A stretch of 30,940 nucleotides of DNA from a virus: the IMG/VR virus record IMGVR_UViG_3300027668_000060, positions 1-30,940 of that record; one strand, 5' to 3'. Below the pieces are notes generated by a model that made no database searches, was not told the origin of the DNA, and worked only from the letters and a program-made list of their open reading frames with translations. A program made the translations under genes and the position numbers. This document shows positions 14,283-21,302 of this stretch, piece after piece (position 1 is the stretch's first letter; each line of letters opens with the position of its first letter).

Positions 14283-14750
14283 ATGCATCCATCAGGAACG
14301 CAACGACCGTCTGAAGTAATAGGTGGAAACACATCTTTTTATACAATATACACGCTAATAGACATTACTGATTCAAACGTATCTAGCCCAAAAATAAATG
14401 AGAAAAAGTTTTATCAAAGTCAGAACTTAAATACATTTATGCAAGTTATAGGATTGAGAACACAACCTATAATAAGTAGTATAATAAAGCTAGAAACACA
14501 GGATACAGCAACCTATAACTTTGGTACAGGGTTTACTAGTAATCAAACTGTATGGGTATTAAAATTTGTTTCTGATACTGATCGTGCATGGTACAATAAT
14601 GGAAGTTTTACAGCATTATTGCTACAAGATTTTAATCTTATACCAATACATGACCAATTAGATGAAACAGCAACAATAGATGGCGACATTATAAATACTA
14701 ATAGTGAAGAGAAGACCAATACTTACTTCAGTTTTAGTGAAAACATATAA
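14283..14750 (+). CDS. Hypothetical, probable virion-associated protein
   Basis: A 155-residue beta-rich protein that starts 2 nt after the previous stop, without a clear Shine-Dalgarno, so it probably depends on coupling. Segments such as GGNTSFYTIYTLIDITDSNV, NTFMQVIGLRTQPII and NQTVWVLKFVSDTDRAWYNNG look like a conserved phage structural-type protein; TIYTLIDITDSNV is a pattern I know from marine T4-like phages. No function is assignable. The gene ends 3 nt after the start of a late promoter. Confidence 0.68.
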   Translation: MHPSGTQRPSEVIGGNTSFYTIYTLIDITDSNVSSPKINEKKFYQSQNLNTFMQVIGLRTQPIISSIIKLETQDTATYNFGTGFTSNQTVWVLKFVSDTDRAWYNNGSFTALLLQDFNLIPIHDQLDETATIDGDIINTNSEEKTNTYFSFSENI

Positions 14751-14753
14751 ATA
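14746..14753 (+). promoter_or_regulatory. T4-type late promoter, exact TATAAATA
   Basis: TATAAATA is an exact match to the T4 late consensus and overlaps the stop of the preceding gene (TAA 14748-14750). The expected start is near 14759, exactly where a perfect stem-loop begins. It would serve the holin-like gene and those beyond. Confidence 0.75.
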
Positions 14754-14757
14754 GTAC

Positions 14758-14778
14758 TATATGCTACGAAGGCATATA
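14758..14778 (+). other. Stem-loop at the expected 5' end of a late transcript
   Basis: TATATGC (14758-14764), loop TACGAAG, GCATATA (14772-14778): a perfect 7-bp stem with a 7-nt loop. It begins five bases after TATAAATA, at the predicted +1. 5'-terminal hairpins protect mRNAs from RNase E; a regulatory role is inferred. Confidence 0.45.
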
Positions 14779-14808
14779 ATTAGAAATCAGCTCTTTAAGA
14801 GATTGTAA
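14761..14808 (+). CDS. Possible 15-codon leader peptide
   Basis: ATG 14761 opens a 15-residue frame reading MLRRHIIRNQLFKRL, then TAA 14806-14808. The ATG lies 8 nt after TATAAATA, so it would sit almost at the 5' end of the late mRNA with no Shine-Dalgarno. It is very basic. It may be chance; it overlaps the 14758 stem-loop. Confidence 0.2.
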   Translation: MLRRHIIRNQLFKRL

Positions 14809-14829
14809 TTAATAAAAGTGGATCGGATT

Positions 14830-15111
14830 ATGCCAATGCAACAATCAAGACTAGAGCGTGAAAACCTAGAAGCACATGTAGACTTATGTGCAGAGAGGTA
14901 TCGCGTGTTAGAAGAAAAATTTACAAGACTAGAAAATAAAGTAGATGACGTCGGTGATCAGATTAAAGCACTTTCAGACAAGAATACAGCAGATAAGGTA
15001 TCTGGTAACAAATTAGTAATAGGCGCTGCTGCAACAGTTATTGCAGGGTTGCTAAGTACTATTGTATTGTTACTACTTAATTTGCAAGGTATGCAGGCTC
15101 TGGTACTATAA
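14830..15111 (+). CDS. Coiled-coil protein with one C-terminal membrane helix (XhlA/holin-like)
   Basis: A 93-residue protein. I chose ATG 14830, with GGATCGG just upstream, over GTG 14818. Residues about 3-58 form a charged coiled coil (LERENLEAHVDLCAERYRVLEEKFTRLENKVDDVGDQI) and residues about 62-86 form one strongly hydrophobic helix. That is the architecture of XhlA-type haemolysin/holin accessory proteins and of some phage lysis proteins. The late promoter at 14746 suits a lysis or virion role. A membrane-anchored structural role is the alternative; no endolysin is visible nearby. Confidence 0.72.
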   Translation: MPMQQSRLERENLEAHVDLCAERYRVLEEKFTRLENKVDDVGDQIKALSDKNTADKVSGNKLVIGAAATVIAGLLSTIVLLLLNLQGMQALVL

Positions 15112-15398
15112 TGCTATTAAATGAATCATACAGTAACGTTGTTACAGAAGCTAAAGTAGTTTATGCTCGGAGAGGCAAGAGTATTACTACTAAGTTTAGA
15201 TGTACAGTAGGACCTAGAAAAGGCCGTGTTGTTGCATCTCCGGCGCAATGCAGTAAACCTATAGATTTAAAGAAGAGATTTGTTTTAAGAAAAACACGAG
15301 CAGCTAAAGGCTCGCGAATGATGAAAAAAGCACAACGAACAAAGCGAGTAAATCCGCAAAGTAAGATTATTCGACAATTAAACAAGGCGAGAAAATAA
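15111..15398 (+). CDS. Very basic small protein, candidate nucleic-acid binder
   Basis: A 95-residue protein with about 30 Lys/Arg and few acidic residues. AKVVYARRGKSITTKFRCTVGPRKGRVVASPAQC (14-47) has a beta pattern, and PIDLKKRFVLRKTRAAKGSRMMKKAQRTKRVNP resembles ribosomal or histone-like tails. Cys32 and Cys47 are spaced too widely for a simple zinc finger. The start ATG overlaps the previous stop by one base and the next ATG overlaps its stop. A late-expressed basic protein may be packaged with DNA or help condense it; this is an inference from composition. Confidence 0.72.
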   Translation: MLLNESYSNVVTEAKVVYARRGKSITTKFRCTVGPRKGRVVASPAQCSKPIDLKKRFVLRKTRAAKGSRMMKKAQRTKRVNPQSKIIRQLNKARK

Positions 15399-16120
15399 TG
15401 GAACATGGAAGCATAATAGATACACTAGTTGATTTTTTACAAAATCAAAGCATTAAAGCTGATCCAGAACTATTGTCAGCCTCTTTAAGAGAATTAAACT
15501 TTACACAAACACTTAGCTTAATTGATAAGCTAAAAGTTATGGATGTACACGGCGTAACAGAATTATTAAATATAGACTACGATGCACCAGTAGCAAACGA
15601 AGAACAAATTAATGAAATAGATCCTAGCAGATCACCATGGACACAAAATGGTAAACATCCAGGAGCAATGGATGCAGATGAATTAAGAACTGAACTTGCA
15701 GTATTTGACGAACTAAGAGATAGAGGTGATCATTTGTCACCAAGAGAACTAGCTCAAGAAGATTCATTATGGAATTACTTAGAGCAAATTGATGGACCAC
15801 AGGTAGAAGAAGCATACGGAGCAGCAGGAACACAATTACCTTCCGCTGCATCTATTAAAGCACAAACAACAAACGACAAAAATAATCAACGTGATTTCAA
15901 CAACAATCAACTAATTGCTAGCCGCAAATCCACCAACAGTGAAAAGAAACCAGTTCCAGGCAACCGGAATCCACAAGCAACTGGACAGGGCGCATCAAGA
16001 ATGACTGGAGCAAATCCAGATGATGTACAACGTGGACAAAATGCACAACAGAATGTCCAATCGAACCAAAATGCAGCTGAAATTGAAAGATTAAAGCAAC
16101 TTGCATTTGGGAGACGTTAA
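15398..16120 (+). CDS. Hypothetical late protein with disordered Asn/Gln-rich C-terminus
   Basis: A 240-residue protein. Residues 1-65 are helical (IIDTLVDFLQNQSIKADPELLSASLRELNFTQTLSLIDKLKVM). Residues about 75-145 are acidic with an ADELRTELAVFDELRDRGD helix. From about 150 the chain is low-complexity, Asn/Gln/Ser-rich and probably disordered, ending in a short basic helix ERLKQLAFGRR. This layout is typical of prohead-core or assembly proteins that are shed or cleaved. AAGGCGAG precedes the start. It sits in the coupled 14830-16964 run. Confidence 0.68.
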   Translation: MEHGSIIDTLVDFLQNQSIKADPELLSASLRELNFTQTLSLIDKLKVMDVHGVTELLNIDYDAPVANEEQINEIDPSRSPWTQNGKHPGAMDADELRTELAVFDELRDRGDHLSPRELAQEDSLWNYLEQIDGPQVEEAYGAAGTQLPSAASIKAQTTNDKNNQRDFNNNQLIASRKSTNSEKKPVPGNRNPQATGQGASRMTGANPDDVQRGQNAQQNVQSNQNAAEIERLKQLAFGRR

Positions 16121-16326
16121 TGCGATCAGTATTAGCTCCAGGTGGCATCCCGACATTTGTAAACAAATTAGAACATAAGGTATATGAGTCTTGCAATGAA
16201 ACAGTATATAAAGTAGACCTTTCAGAACGAGATGCATATATTATGCAGAGCCTAGTAAACAAGAACTTAGTTAAAAAAGTTGTTGAAGGCAAAAAAGTTT
16301 ATTACACAAAAACAAGGAGTATGTAA
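16120..16326 (+). CDS. Small winged-helix-like protein
   Basis: A 68-residue protein beginning MRSVLAPGGIPTFVNKLEHKVYESC. Its second half, LSERDAYIMQSLVNKNLVKKVVEGKKVYYTKT, has the helix-helix-wing look of a small winged helix (LVNKNLVKKV then a strand pair). I recall similar 60-70 residue proteins in T4-like cyanophages next to prohead genes. It could be a structural-assembly or DNA-binding protein; not resolvable here. GGGAG lies about 7 nt before the start, and both ends overlap the neighbouring genes. Confidence 0.7.
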   Translation: MRSVLAPGGIPTFVNKLEHKVYESCNETVYKVDLSERDAYIMQSLVNKNLVKKVVEGKKVYYTKTRSM

Positions 16327-16964
16327 TGTCGTCGCCAGAAGTACGTGGAATGCAAGATATTTTGGACAAGCTGAATGCAGCTGCCGAAACACATCATAAT
16401 AACACACAAGTCAATGAATCAACAGAAGCTACAACACCTATAGTACATACTGCAAATGTTTCTAAAAATGCAAAAGGTATGTACGATATTCTAGCTAAAC
16501 TAGAAGCCGCTACAAAAACAGCAGCATCTGAAGTAGCCATGGAAGCAGAATATGACACTTCTTTAATAACAGCAGGCGCAATTAGAAATCGTGTTGCTGA
16601 TTCAATTGAAATAGACGGAAATTATAAAATCCAGCTAGTAGAAAGAAAAGTAATTGATGGAGTAAACAAAAAGTTTTATAACATCGAAGATTCAACTGGT
16701 ACAATACTACATAAAGAATTAGCACTTTTTGAAAGTGCAATGGGTATTGTAAAGAACTTAATGTTTGCAAAAGGTGATACAAAAATTGAAAAGATTGTTC
16801 AACTTGATGACCGTTATGCGGCTTACTTAACAGAAGCAGCTATGTACAAACACAAGTCAATGACATTAACTGAAAGTTTTCGGACTGATGTATATGTTGC
16901 AAAGCAAGGAAATGCAATACATAAGTTACAAACTATCAAAAAACAGATCAAATCACTGCTCTAA
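16326..16964 (+). CDS. Probable head-assembly protein with a duplicated short motif
   Basis: A 212-residue protein with AAGGAG before ATG 16326, which overlaps the previous TAA by one base. The motif GM(Q/Y)DIL(D/A)KL(N/E)AA appears twice, at residues 8-20 and 51-63, separated by a Thr/Asn-rich linker. The C-terminal 130 residues are a mixed domain (NYKIQLVERKVIDGVNKKFYNIED, IVQLDDRYAAYLTEAAMYKHKSM). Two copies of a short helix on a flexible N-terminus suggest a docking peptide, for example to a scaffold or capsid partner. It ends 3 nt before the late promoter of the next prohead-like gene. Confidence 0.7.
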   Translation: MSSPEVRGMQDILDKLNAAAETHHNNTQVNESTEATTPIVHTANVSKNAKGMYDILAKLEAATKTAASEVAMEAEYDTSLITAGAIRNRVADSIEIDGNYKIQLVERKVIDGVNKKFYNIEDSTGTILHKELALFESAMGIVKNLMFAKGDTKIEKIVQLDDRYAAYLTEAAMYKHKSMTLTESFRTDVYVAKQGNAIHKLQTIKKQIKSLL

Positions 16965-16966
16965 GC

Positions 16967-16974
16967 ATAAATAC
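16967..16974 (+). promoter_or_regulatory. T4-type late promoter ATAAATAC
   Basis: ATAAATAC lies 3 nt after the preceding stop and 27 nt before ATG 17002. It drives the prohead-core-like gene. Context and sequence match the other four late boxes. Confidence 0.75.
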
Positions 16975-17001
16975 AATATAACAGAAAAATGGGGTTTCAA
17001 A

Positions 17002-17769
17002 ATGGAATTACAACAATTGAAAGAAAACAAACTATCAACTCTCAAGCGAGTGCTTGATGACGTGTTTAGTCTAAAGTTAGACTTTAATGCACCTAGTACA
17101 AAACTAGAAAAAATTAAAGAATCTACACAGAAAAAAATTACAAGTTTAAGAGAAAACGGTCAAGACGTTAGTAACAAAGACTTTCAAAAGCTACTATTAA
17201 TTGCGGAAGGAATGGACATGGCAATAGAGAAAAAGAAGCTAGAAGAATCAGCTGATTTAGATCAAGCTGAAGTACTACTAGCCGCTAAACAAATGGCAGA
17301 TGATTTACAAAAAATGGCTGAAAACTTAGCAAGTATGCAAGTTGAAGACTTAATGAGTATTCATAATGCAATGAAAGAACAAGTAGGTACAGCAGAAGCA
17401 GACGCATTTAATTCAAGTGCAGAATCAGCAATTGGCGCGGCGTTAGATGCAGTTAAATCTGCAAACGAGCAAGTTGGAAATGCAGTACTAACAGCACAAG
17501 GAATGGCACCTGAGCAAACAGACATGGATATGGCTGTTGAACCAGAAGGCGATTTTGGCATGGGAGTTGACGCTCCAATGGACGAGCCAGCAATGGACGA
17601 TGATTTTGGCGGAGCTGATGCAGCAGACGTTGATTCAGACATTGACGGACGTGAGATGAAAGAAGATGCTTACTTATCAGCAGTGCGTACTATTAAAGAA
17701 GCACAAGCAGAAGGCAAAGTTTCTCCAGCTATTCTCAAGCAAGCATTTGCACAGTTAAAGAAGAAGTAA
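17002..17769 (+). CDS. Prohead core/scaffold-like protein
   Basis: A 255-residue protein starting at ATG 17002 after the late promoter; the open frame extends upstream to 16888 but the earlier codons overlap the previous gene and the promoter. The first 200 residues are almost all helical and charged (KENKLSTLKRVLDDVFSLKLDF, KQMADDLQKMAENLASMQVEDL). Next comes an acidic Met/Asp/Gly-rich linker at about 175-220 (MAVEPEGDFGMG, DEPAMDDDFGG) and a short C-terminal helix ending AILKQAFAQLKKK. This architecture and its late expression resemble scaffold/core proteins of T4-like marine phages. A gp22 assignment is possible but not certain. Confidence 0.72.
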   Translation: MELQQLKENKLSTLKRVLDDVFSLKLDFNAPSTKLEKIKESTQKKITSLRENGQDVSNKDFQKLLLIAEGMDMAIEKKKLEESADLDQAEVLLAAKQMADDLQKMAENLASMQVEDLMSIHNAMKEQVGTAEADAFNSSAESAIGAALDAVKSANEQVGNAVLTAQGMAPEQTDMDMAVEPEGDFGMGVDAPMDEPAMDDDFGGADAADVDSDIDGREMKEDAYLSAVRTIKEAQAEGKVSPAILKQAFAQLKKK

Positions 17770-17771
17770 GA

Positions 17772-18068
17772 ATGAGATACAACGATTTAATAAAGCATAC
17801 TCTGATAGATTTATTGTCAGTAATGACTGCAGAAGGAGCGACTTCGTTATCGTTGGAAACATTAGAAAAAACGTTAGATGCACAAAACATGCATGTTGAT
17901 GGACAGGAACTTAAACAACTACTTGACAGTATCCCCATTGTAAATACTGTTAAGGATGATGTAGTGTTTTTCAACAAAGATAGTGTTGACGCACCTGATA
18001 AGAAAACACAGGATAATACAGTTTCCAAACTGGCTAAGAAAAAAGTAGATAAAGAGATGAGCAAATGA
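17772..18068 (+). CDS. Small hypothetical protein
   Basis: A 98-residue protein. The first 60 residues (LIKHTLIDLLSVMTAEGATSLSLETLEKTLDAQNM) look like a compact helical fold, followed by VKDDVVFFNKDSVD and a basic tail KLAKKKVDKEMSK. It begins 2 nt after the previous stop with AAGAAG just upstream, and its stop overlaps ATG 18065 (ATGA). It is probably part of the same late morphogenesis transcript; no function is recognised. Confidence 0.7.
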   Translation: MRYNDLIKHTLIDLLSVMTAEGATSLSLETLEKTLDAQNMHVDGQELKQLLDSIPIVNTVKDDVVFFNKDSVDAPDKKTQDNTVSKLAKKKVDKEMSK

Positions 18069-18682
18069 ATATAGGATTAAACGCAGCACAAGCTAGAGCC
18101 AAAAGTTCGCAAGACATGGTTGTTTTCAACGAATGTACTGCGATTATGAAAGCTATTATAACTACAAGTGCAACAGGCGTTTATGAAACATATGTTGCAG
18201 ATGCTACTACAATGACTGAGTGTACACCTAGTACAACAAAAATTGGTACTGTAAATGCACCAACAGTTACAGTAGGGCAGACGTTAATTATTAATTCAAC
18301 TACAATTACACTAGGAACGTCAGGTACGAACTTAAATGCTATTGTTGCGGATATTAATGATGCAGCAGTAACAGGTGTTACTGCAACTAAAGATGCTGGA
18401 TACCTAGTGTTAACCATTGTTCTTAGCGCATCAACAACTTGGTCGTATGAAATTGGTACAGGAACAGCAAATACAGGGTTAGGGTTTACAGATGGTATAT
18501 ATGTACCACCTACACCTACTAGCACAACGTATTTCAGTTCATGGCAAGGAGCTCTAACAGACAGAGCGTTAGACAATCAAATGAACACAGTAATTAAATA
18601 TTTTGGTAACCTAGGTTACAAACTAAACAGACTAACAAATTCTGCTACTGGAAAGACTTTCAGATGGCACGTATATTGGTAA
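18065..18682 (+). CDS. Virion protein with a flagellin-hook (IN)-like segment
   Basis: A 205-residue, Thr-rich, beta-rich protein. Residues about 90-145 (LNAIVADINDAAVTGVTATKDAGYLVLTI...GTGTANTGLGFTDGIYV) follow the flagellin/FliD hook-motif pattern, in which an INxA helix is followed by GVTA, a strand, and a final LGF-x-D/G. The C-terminus (RALDNQMNTVIKYFGNLGYKLNRL...FRWHVYW) looks conserved in marine T4-like phages. A surface-exposed fibre or baseplate part is likely. The start overlaps the preceding stop by ATGA. Confidence 0.7.
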   Translation: MNIGLNAAQARAKSSQDMVVFNECTAIMKAIITTSATGVYETYVADATTMTECTPSTTKIGTVNAPTVTVGQTLIINSTTITLGTSGTNLNAIVADINDAAVTGVTATKDAGYLVLTIVLSASTTWSYEIGTGTANTGLGFTDGIYVPPTPTSTTYFSSWQGALTDRALDNQMNTVIKYFGNLGYKLNRLTNSATGKTFRWHVYW

Positions 18683-18701
18683 CATAACAGGAGAATACCA
18701 C

Positions 18702-19013
18702 ATGGCACACACGTTAACACATAAAGTATCAACAGAACTAGTAGACAGAACATCAGGTAAAATTGGTGATGACAGTATAATAAGCGCCGAAGCTATGGCA
18801 ATACATCAGGCATATGTTGCCGATGACAGAATTACAGGTGTTCAAGTACTAGACCTTGTCAATGCAGAAGATGGCGAACCAGACACATTTACTCAAGTAA
18901 TTATGTTTTCTGATTCAGCAACATGCGATGCATACTTAGCAGAAATGGCAGCGATTGACGAAGTTGAAACAAGTGGTGCGTCACGCTCGGAGCAAGTAAG
19001 AGCAGACGTATAA
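18702..19013 (+). CDS. Small hypothetical protein
   Basis: A 103-residue acidic protein with a good AGGAG before ATG 18702. It has a strand-rich core (GVQVLDLVNAEDGEPDTFTQVIMFSDSATCDAYLAEMAAI) and a Ser/Arg-rich tail. No recognised domain. It sits between a virion protein and the nitroreductase-like gene, 3 nt before the latter, so it may be structural or the first gene of the cargo block. Confidence 0.65.
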   Translation: MAHTLTHKVSTELVDRTSGKIGDDSIISAEAMAIHQAYVADDRITGVQVLDLVNAEDGEPDTFTQVIMFSDSATCDAYLAEMAAIDEVETSGASRSEQVRADV

Positions 19014-19016
19014 TCA

Positions 19017-19727
19017 ATGAAAGATTTACAAGCATCAATTGATGCTGCGAACCGTTCTAAAATATGCGCTCGTAACTATAGCGACAAACCAGTACCAGAT
19101 GAATTAATAGATCACCTATTAAAAATTACATGTGGCGGACCATATAAACAAGGCCGCCGCTACTTTGATGTGTATGCTATTACAGATCCAGCCAAGTGTA
19201 AAGAAATTTGGAATCCCCACACTGCAAGACCAGACGAACAAGCAAGATTAGACTCAACAGCAAGAAAAAACAAAGATGGAACACCAACTACTTTTATTGG
19301 TAATGCACAAGTATTAGCACCAGTTTTATTTGTATTCATGCGATGCGAACCAACTCCAGAGTATCCAAAAGAAGAAATGTGGAATCCAACTGACAATGAC
19401 AAGGCTGCCGAAAGTAGACAAAACGGTCATTTTGCCGTTGGAACTGCTATGGGTATGTTAGTATTTGAAGCAAATAGACAAGGGTTGCATACAGGTAATT
19501 GTTTATGCTTTGAAAACGAACCAGTTACAGAACTAATGCAGAAATGGACCGGACGTACAGTTAATCTTGGAACAGCAAACCTAATAGTTGGCGCCGGGTA
19601 TCCACAAGAAAAATGGGGAGACACAGACACCGAAACACAAATGCGCGAACACCCCATTGTAGTAGATCATTCCTATCACACTGAGACAATTTTGCGAGAC
19701 GACCCAAAGTATTATAGGATCACATAA
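19017..19727 (+). CDS. Nitroreductase-family flavoprotein
   Basis: A 236-residue protein with the nitroreductase layout. NRSKICARNYSDKPVPDELIDHLL (12-35) matches the R-R-S-x-R-x-F/Y...kpVpxexI FMN-binding start. HFAVGTAMGMLVFEANRQGLHTGNC matches the central helix, where most members have A-x-A-x-x-N-xxLAA. VNLGTANLIVGAGYPQEK matches the late V-x-G-Y-P turn. Members reduce quinones, nitro compounds or flavins with NAD(P)H and FMN, usually as dimers in the cytosol. This would be an auxiliary metabolic gene. It has no close Shine-Dalgarno, so translation likely depends on the upstream gene. It is one base before the SGNH-like gene. Confidence 0.82.
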   Translation: MKDLQASIDAANRSKICARNYSDKPVPDELIDHLLKITCGGPYKQGRRYFDVYAITDPAKCKEIWNPHTARPDEQARLDSTARKNKDGTPTTFIGNAQVLAPVLFVFMRCEPTPEYPKEEMWNPTDNDKAAESRQNGHFAVGTAMGMLVFEANRQGLHTGNCLCFENEPVTELMQKWTGRTVNLGTANLIVGAGYPQEKWGDTDTETQMREHPIVVDHSYHTETILRDDPKYYRIT

Positions 19728-20558
19728 ATGTCAACTTCATCTTTAAAGATAGCCTTTATAGGGTGTAGTCATTTTTCTGCACATAATGTTCCTGGTCAAG
19801 AGAAAAATAACTGGACATATCAATTTTACAAAAAATACCCACAACACCAATACAGAAACTATTCTAGAGGCGGACAAGGAATAGACCATTACCAATGGCA
19901 CTTACTTGATGCTAAAATATGGGGTGCTGATATTGTGTTCGTAAATAGAACATACATGGGAAGATATGCCTTACAATTTGAAGCCAACGAATCAGGAATG
20001 CATGGTTACCAAGTAATTTATTCAGACGATAATTGGGAAGAAGTAGCGCCAATGTGGGATGTAGTATGGGGCAGTGTAAACAGTGGTCCATTTTTTTGTT
20101 GGGGTCCAGCAACAATACAAAACACATGTGAGACTGTAGATATAGAAAAGTACTTTAACAGCAACATTAATTTTTGGAAAGTTCAGCACACTAACCATGC
20201 AACACGACTTGATTATGAACTAAAGTGGTATGGTAATATAGATAAGTTATATAACTTTGACCATTTATTTTTAATGGATTGGAACTCTTACACACATGCA
20301 TCACCCGACATGGGCCCGGACGCAGCCCGACAATTCCCAACTAGTTCTACTACGTGGGACATGCCAGTAGAAAACTTCTTTTTAAAAAGACACAATGATC
20401 AGCAGCACCAAGATGTTCTTCCACTTGACAATTGTGAAAAAATACCTCGTTGGTGCGTAAGTAAATATGACACTCATTTTGGCCCAGATGCTAATTTATT
20501 GTTACTTAATGAGTATGTCCTCGCAAATCCTAAAGTAAAAAAAGCTCTAAATATCTAG
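19728..20558 (+). CDS. SGNH/GDSL-hydrolase-like protein
   Basis: A 276-residue protein. KIAFIGCSHFSAHN (7-20) stands where SGNH hydrolases have the GDS block I (G-C-S-H, Ser retained). RNYSRGGQGIDH has a block II-like Gly. CVSKYDTHFGPDANLLLLNEYVL near the C-terminus resembles block V D-x-x-H (Asp and His present). Phage relatives of this type are often annotated as hypothetical or as carbohydrate esterases. It directly follows the nitroreductase, inside a late region, with its own neighbour on a separate promoter. The catalytic Asp/His spacing fits, but the block III Asn is not identified, so activity is uncertain. Confidence 0.68.
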   Translation: MSTSSLKIAFIGCSHFSAHNVPGQEKNNWTYQFYKKYPQHQYRNYSRGGQGIDHYQWHLLDAKIWGADIVFVNRTYMGRYALQFEANESGMHGYQVIYSDDNWEEVAPMWDVVWGSVNSGPFFCWGPATIQNTCETVDIEKYFNSNINFWKVQHTNHATRLDYELKWYGNIDKLYNFDHLFLMDWNSYTHASPDMGPDAARQFPTSSTTWDMPVENFFLKRHNDQQHQDVLPLDNCEKIPRWCVSKYDTHFGPDANLLLLNEYVLANPKVKKALNI

Positions 20559-20567
20559 TTAAATCAC

Positions 20568-20596
20568 TTGACTTTATAAGTAATTAGTAGTATACT
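20568..20596 (+). promoter_or_regulatory. Sigma70 promoter abutting the nuclease gene, predicting a leaderless mRNA
   Basis: TTGACT 20568-20573, 17-bp spacer, TATACT 20591-20596, then 6 nt (TATACT again) to ATG 20603. No Shine-Dalgarno is present. The geometry equals that of the uvsW and 5790 promoters. Confidence 0.78.
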
Positions 20597-20602
20597 TATA
20601 CT

Positions 20603-21298
20603 ATGATAAACATTACTAAAAAGTACGATTACAAAGAACTTAACCGACAGACACAAGCTGACGGCAAACGCATGTATGAGAATCCATATGGCGATCCAGT
20701 TCCAAGTGTAACAACAATCCTAGGTGCAACACAACCAGCAGAAAAGCGTCAAGCGTTAGCAAATTGGCGTAAACGTGTTGGTAAAGATGAAGCACAACGT
20801 ATTACAACAACCGCGGCAAATCGTGGAACAGTTATGCACAATATATTAGAACATTGGGCATTAGGTGAATACGAAACATACAATCCAGGAAATAATATAA
20901 TACATAGACAAGCCAAAGCAATGGCACAAGTTGTTGTAGATAATATTGAGAATGATATTGATGAAATTTGGGGTACAGAAGTTATGTTATGTGCAGCAAA
21001 TCTATATGCAGGCACAACAGACTTAGTTGGCATGTATAAAGGTAAGCAAACTATCATGGACTTTAAACAAACTAATAAACCAAAGAAGCGTGAATGGATT
21101 GACGATTACTTCTTACAAGGCGCTGCTTACGCTCTAGCACATAATGAGATGTATGAAACAAAAATTGAGAACATTGCTATCTTTATGTGCAGTGGAGATT
21201 GCGAATGGCAACTGTTTGAATCAGCTGCTGAAGAATTTCCGTATTGGGCTACACAGTGGGCCAAGCGTTTAGAGAAGTTTTATGGCATGTCTTCATAA
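20603..21298 (+). CDS. PD-(D/E)XK exonuclease-like protein (RecB/Cas4-type fold)
   Basis: A 231-residue nuclease. The sequence opens with VPSVTTILGAT (about 35-45), typical of this phage subfamily. Catalytic motifs are Glu in EIWGTEVML, Asp in TTDLVG, and the D-x-K pair in IMDFKQTNKPK, followed by DYFLQGAAYALAHNE (the Q/Y motif of RecB-type nucleases). It probably trims or degrades DNA ends in recombination or host DNA breakdown. Its own sigma70 promoter rather than a late one suggests early or middle expression inside a late region. The 3' end overlaps the next late promoter. Confidence 0.85.
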   Translation: MINITKKYDYKELNRQTQADGKRMYENPYGDPVPSVTTILGATQPAEKRQALANWRKRVGKDEAQRITTTAANRGTVMHNILEHWALGEYETYNPGNNIIHRQAKAMAQVVVDNIENDIDEIWGTEVMLCAANLYAGTTDLVGMYKGKQTIMDFKQTNKPKKREWIDDYFLQGAAYALAHNEMYETKIENIAIFMCSGDCEWQLFESAAEEFPYWATQWAKRLEKFYGMSS

Positions 21299-21302
21299 AT
21301 AC
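21295..21302 (+). promoter_or_regulatory. T4-type late promoter ATAAATAC
   Basis: ATAAATAC overlaps the nuclease stop codon and lies 27 nt before ATG 21330, with GAGG in the leader at 21317-21320. It heads the structural pair 21330-22538. Confidence 0.75.
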
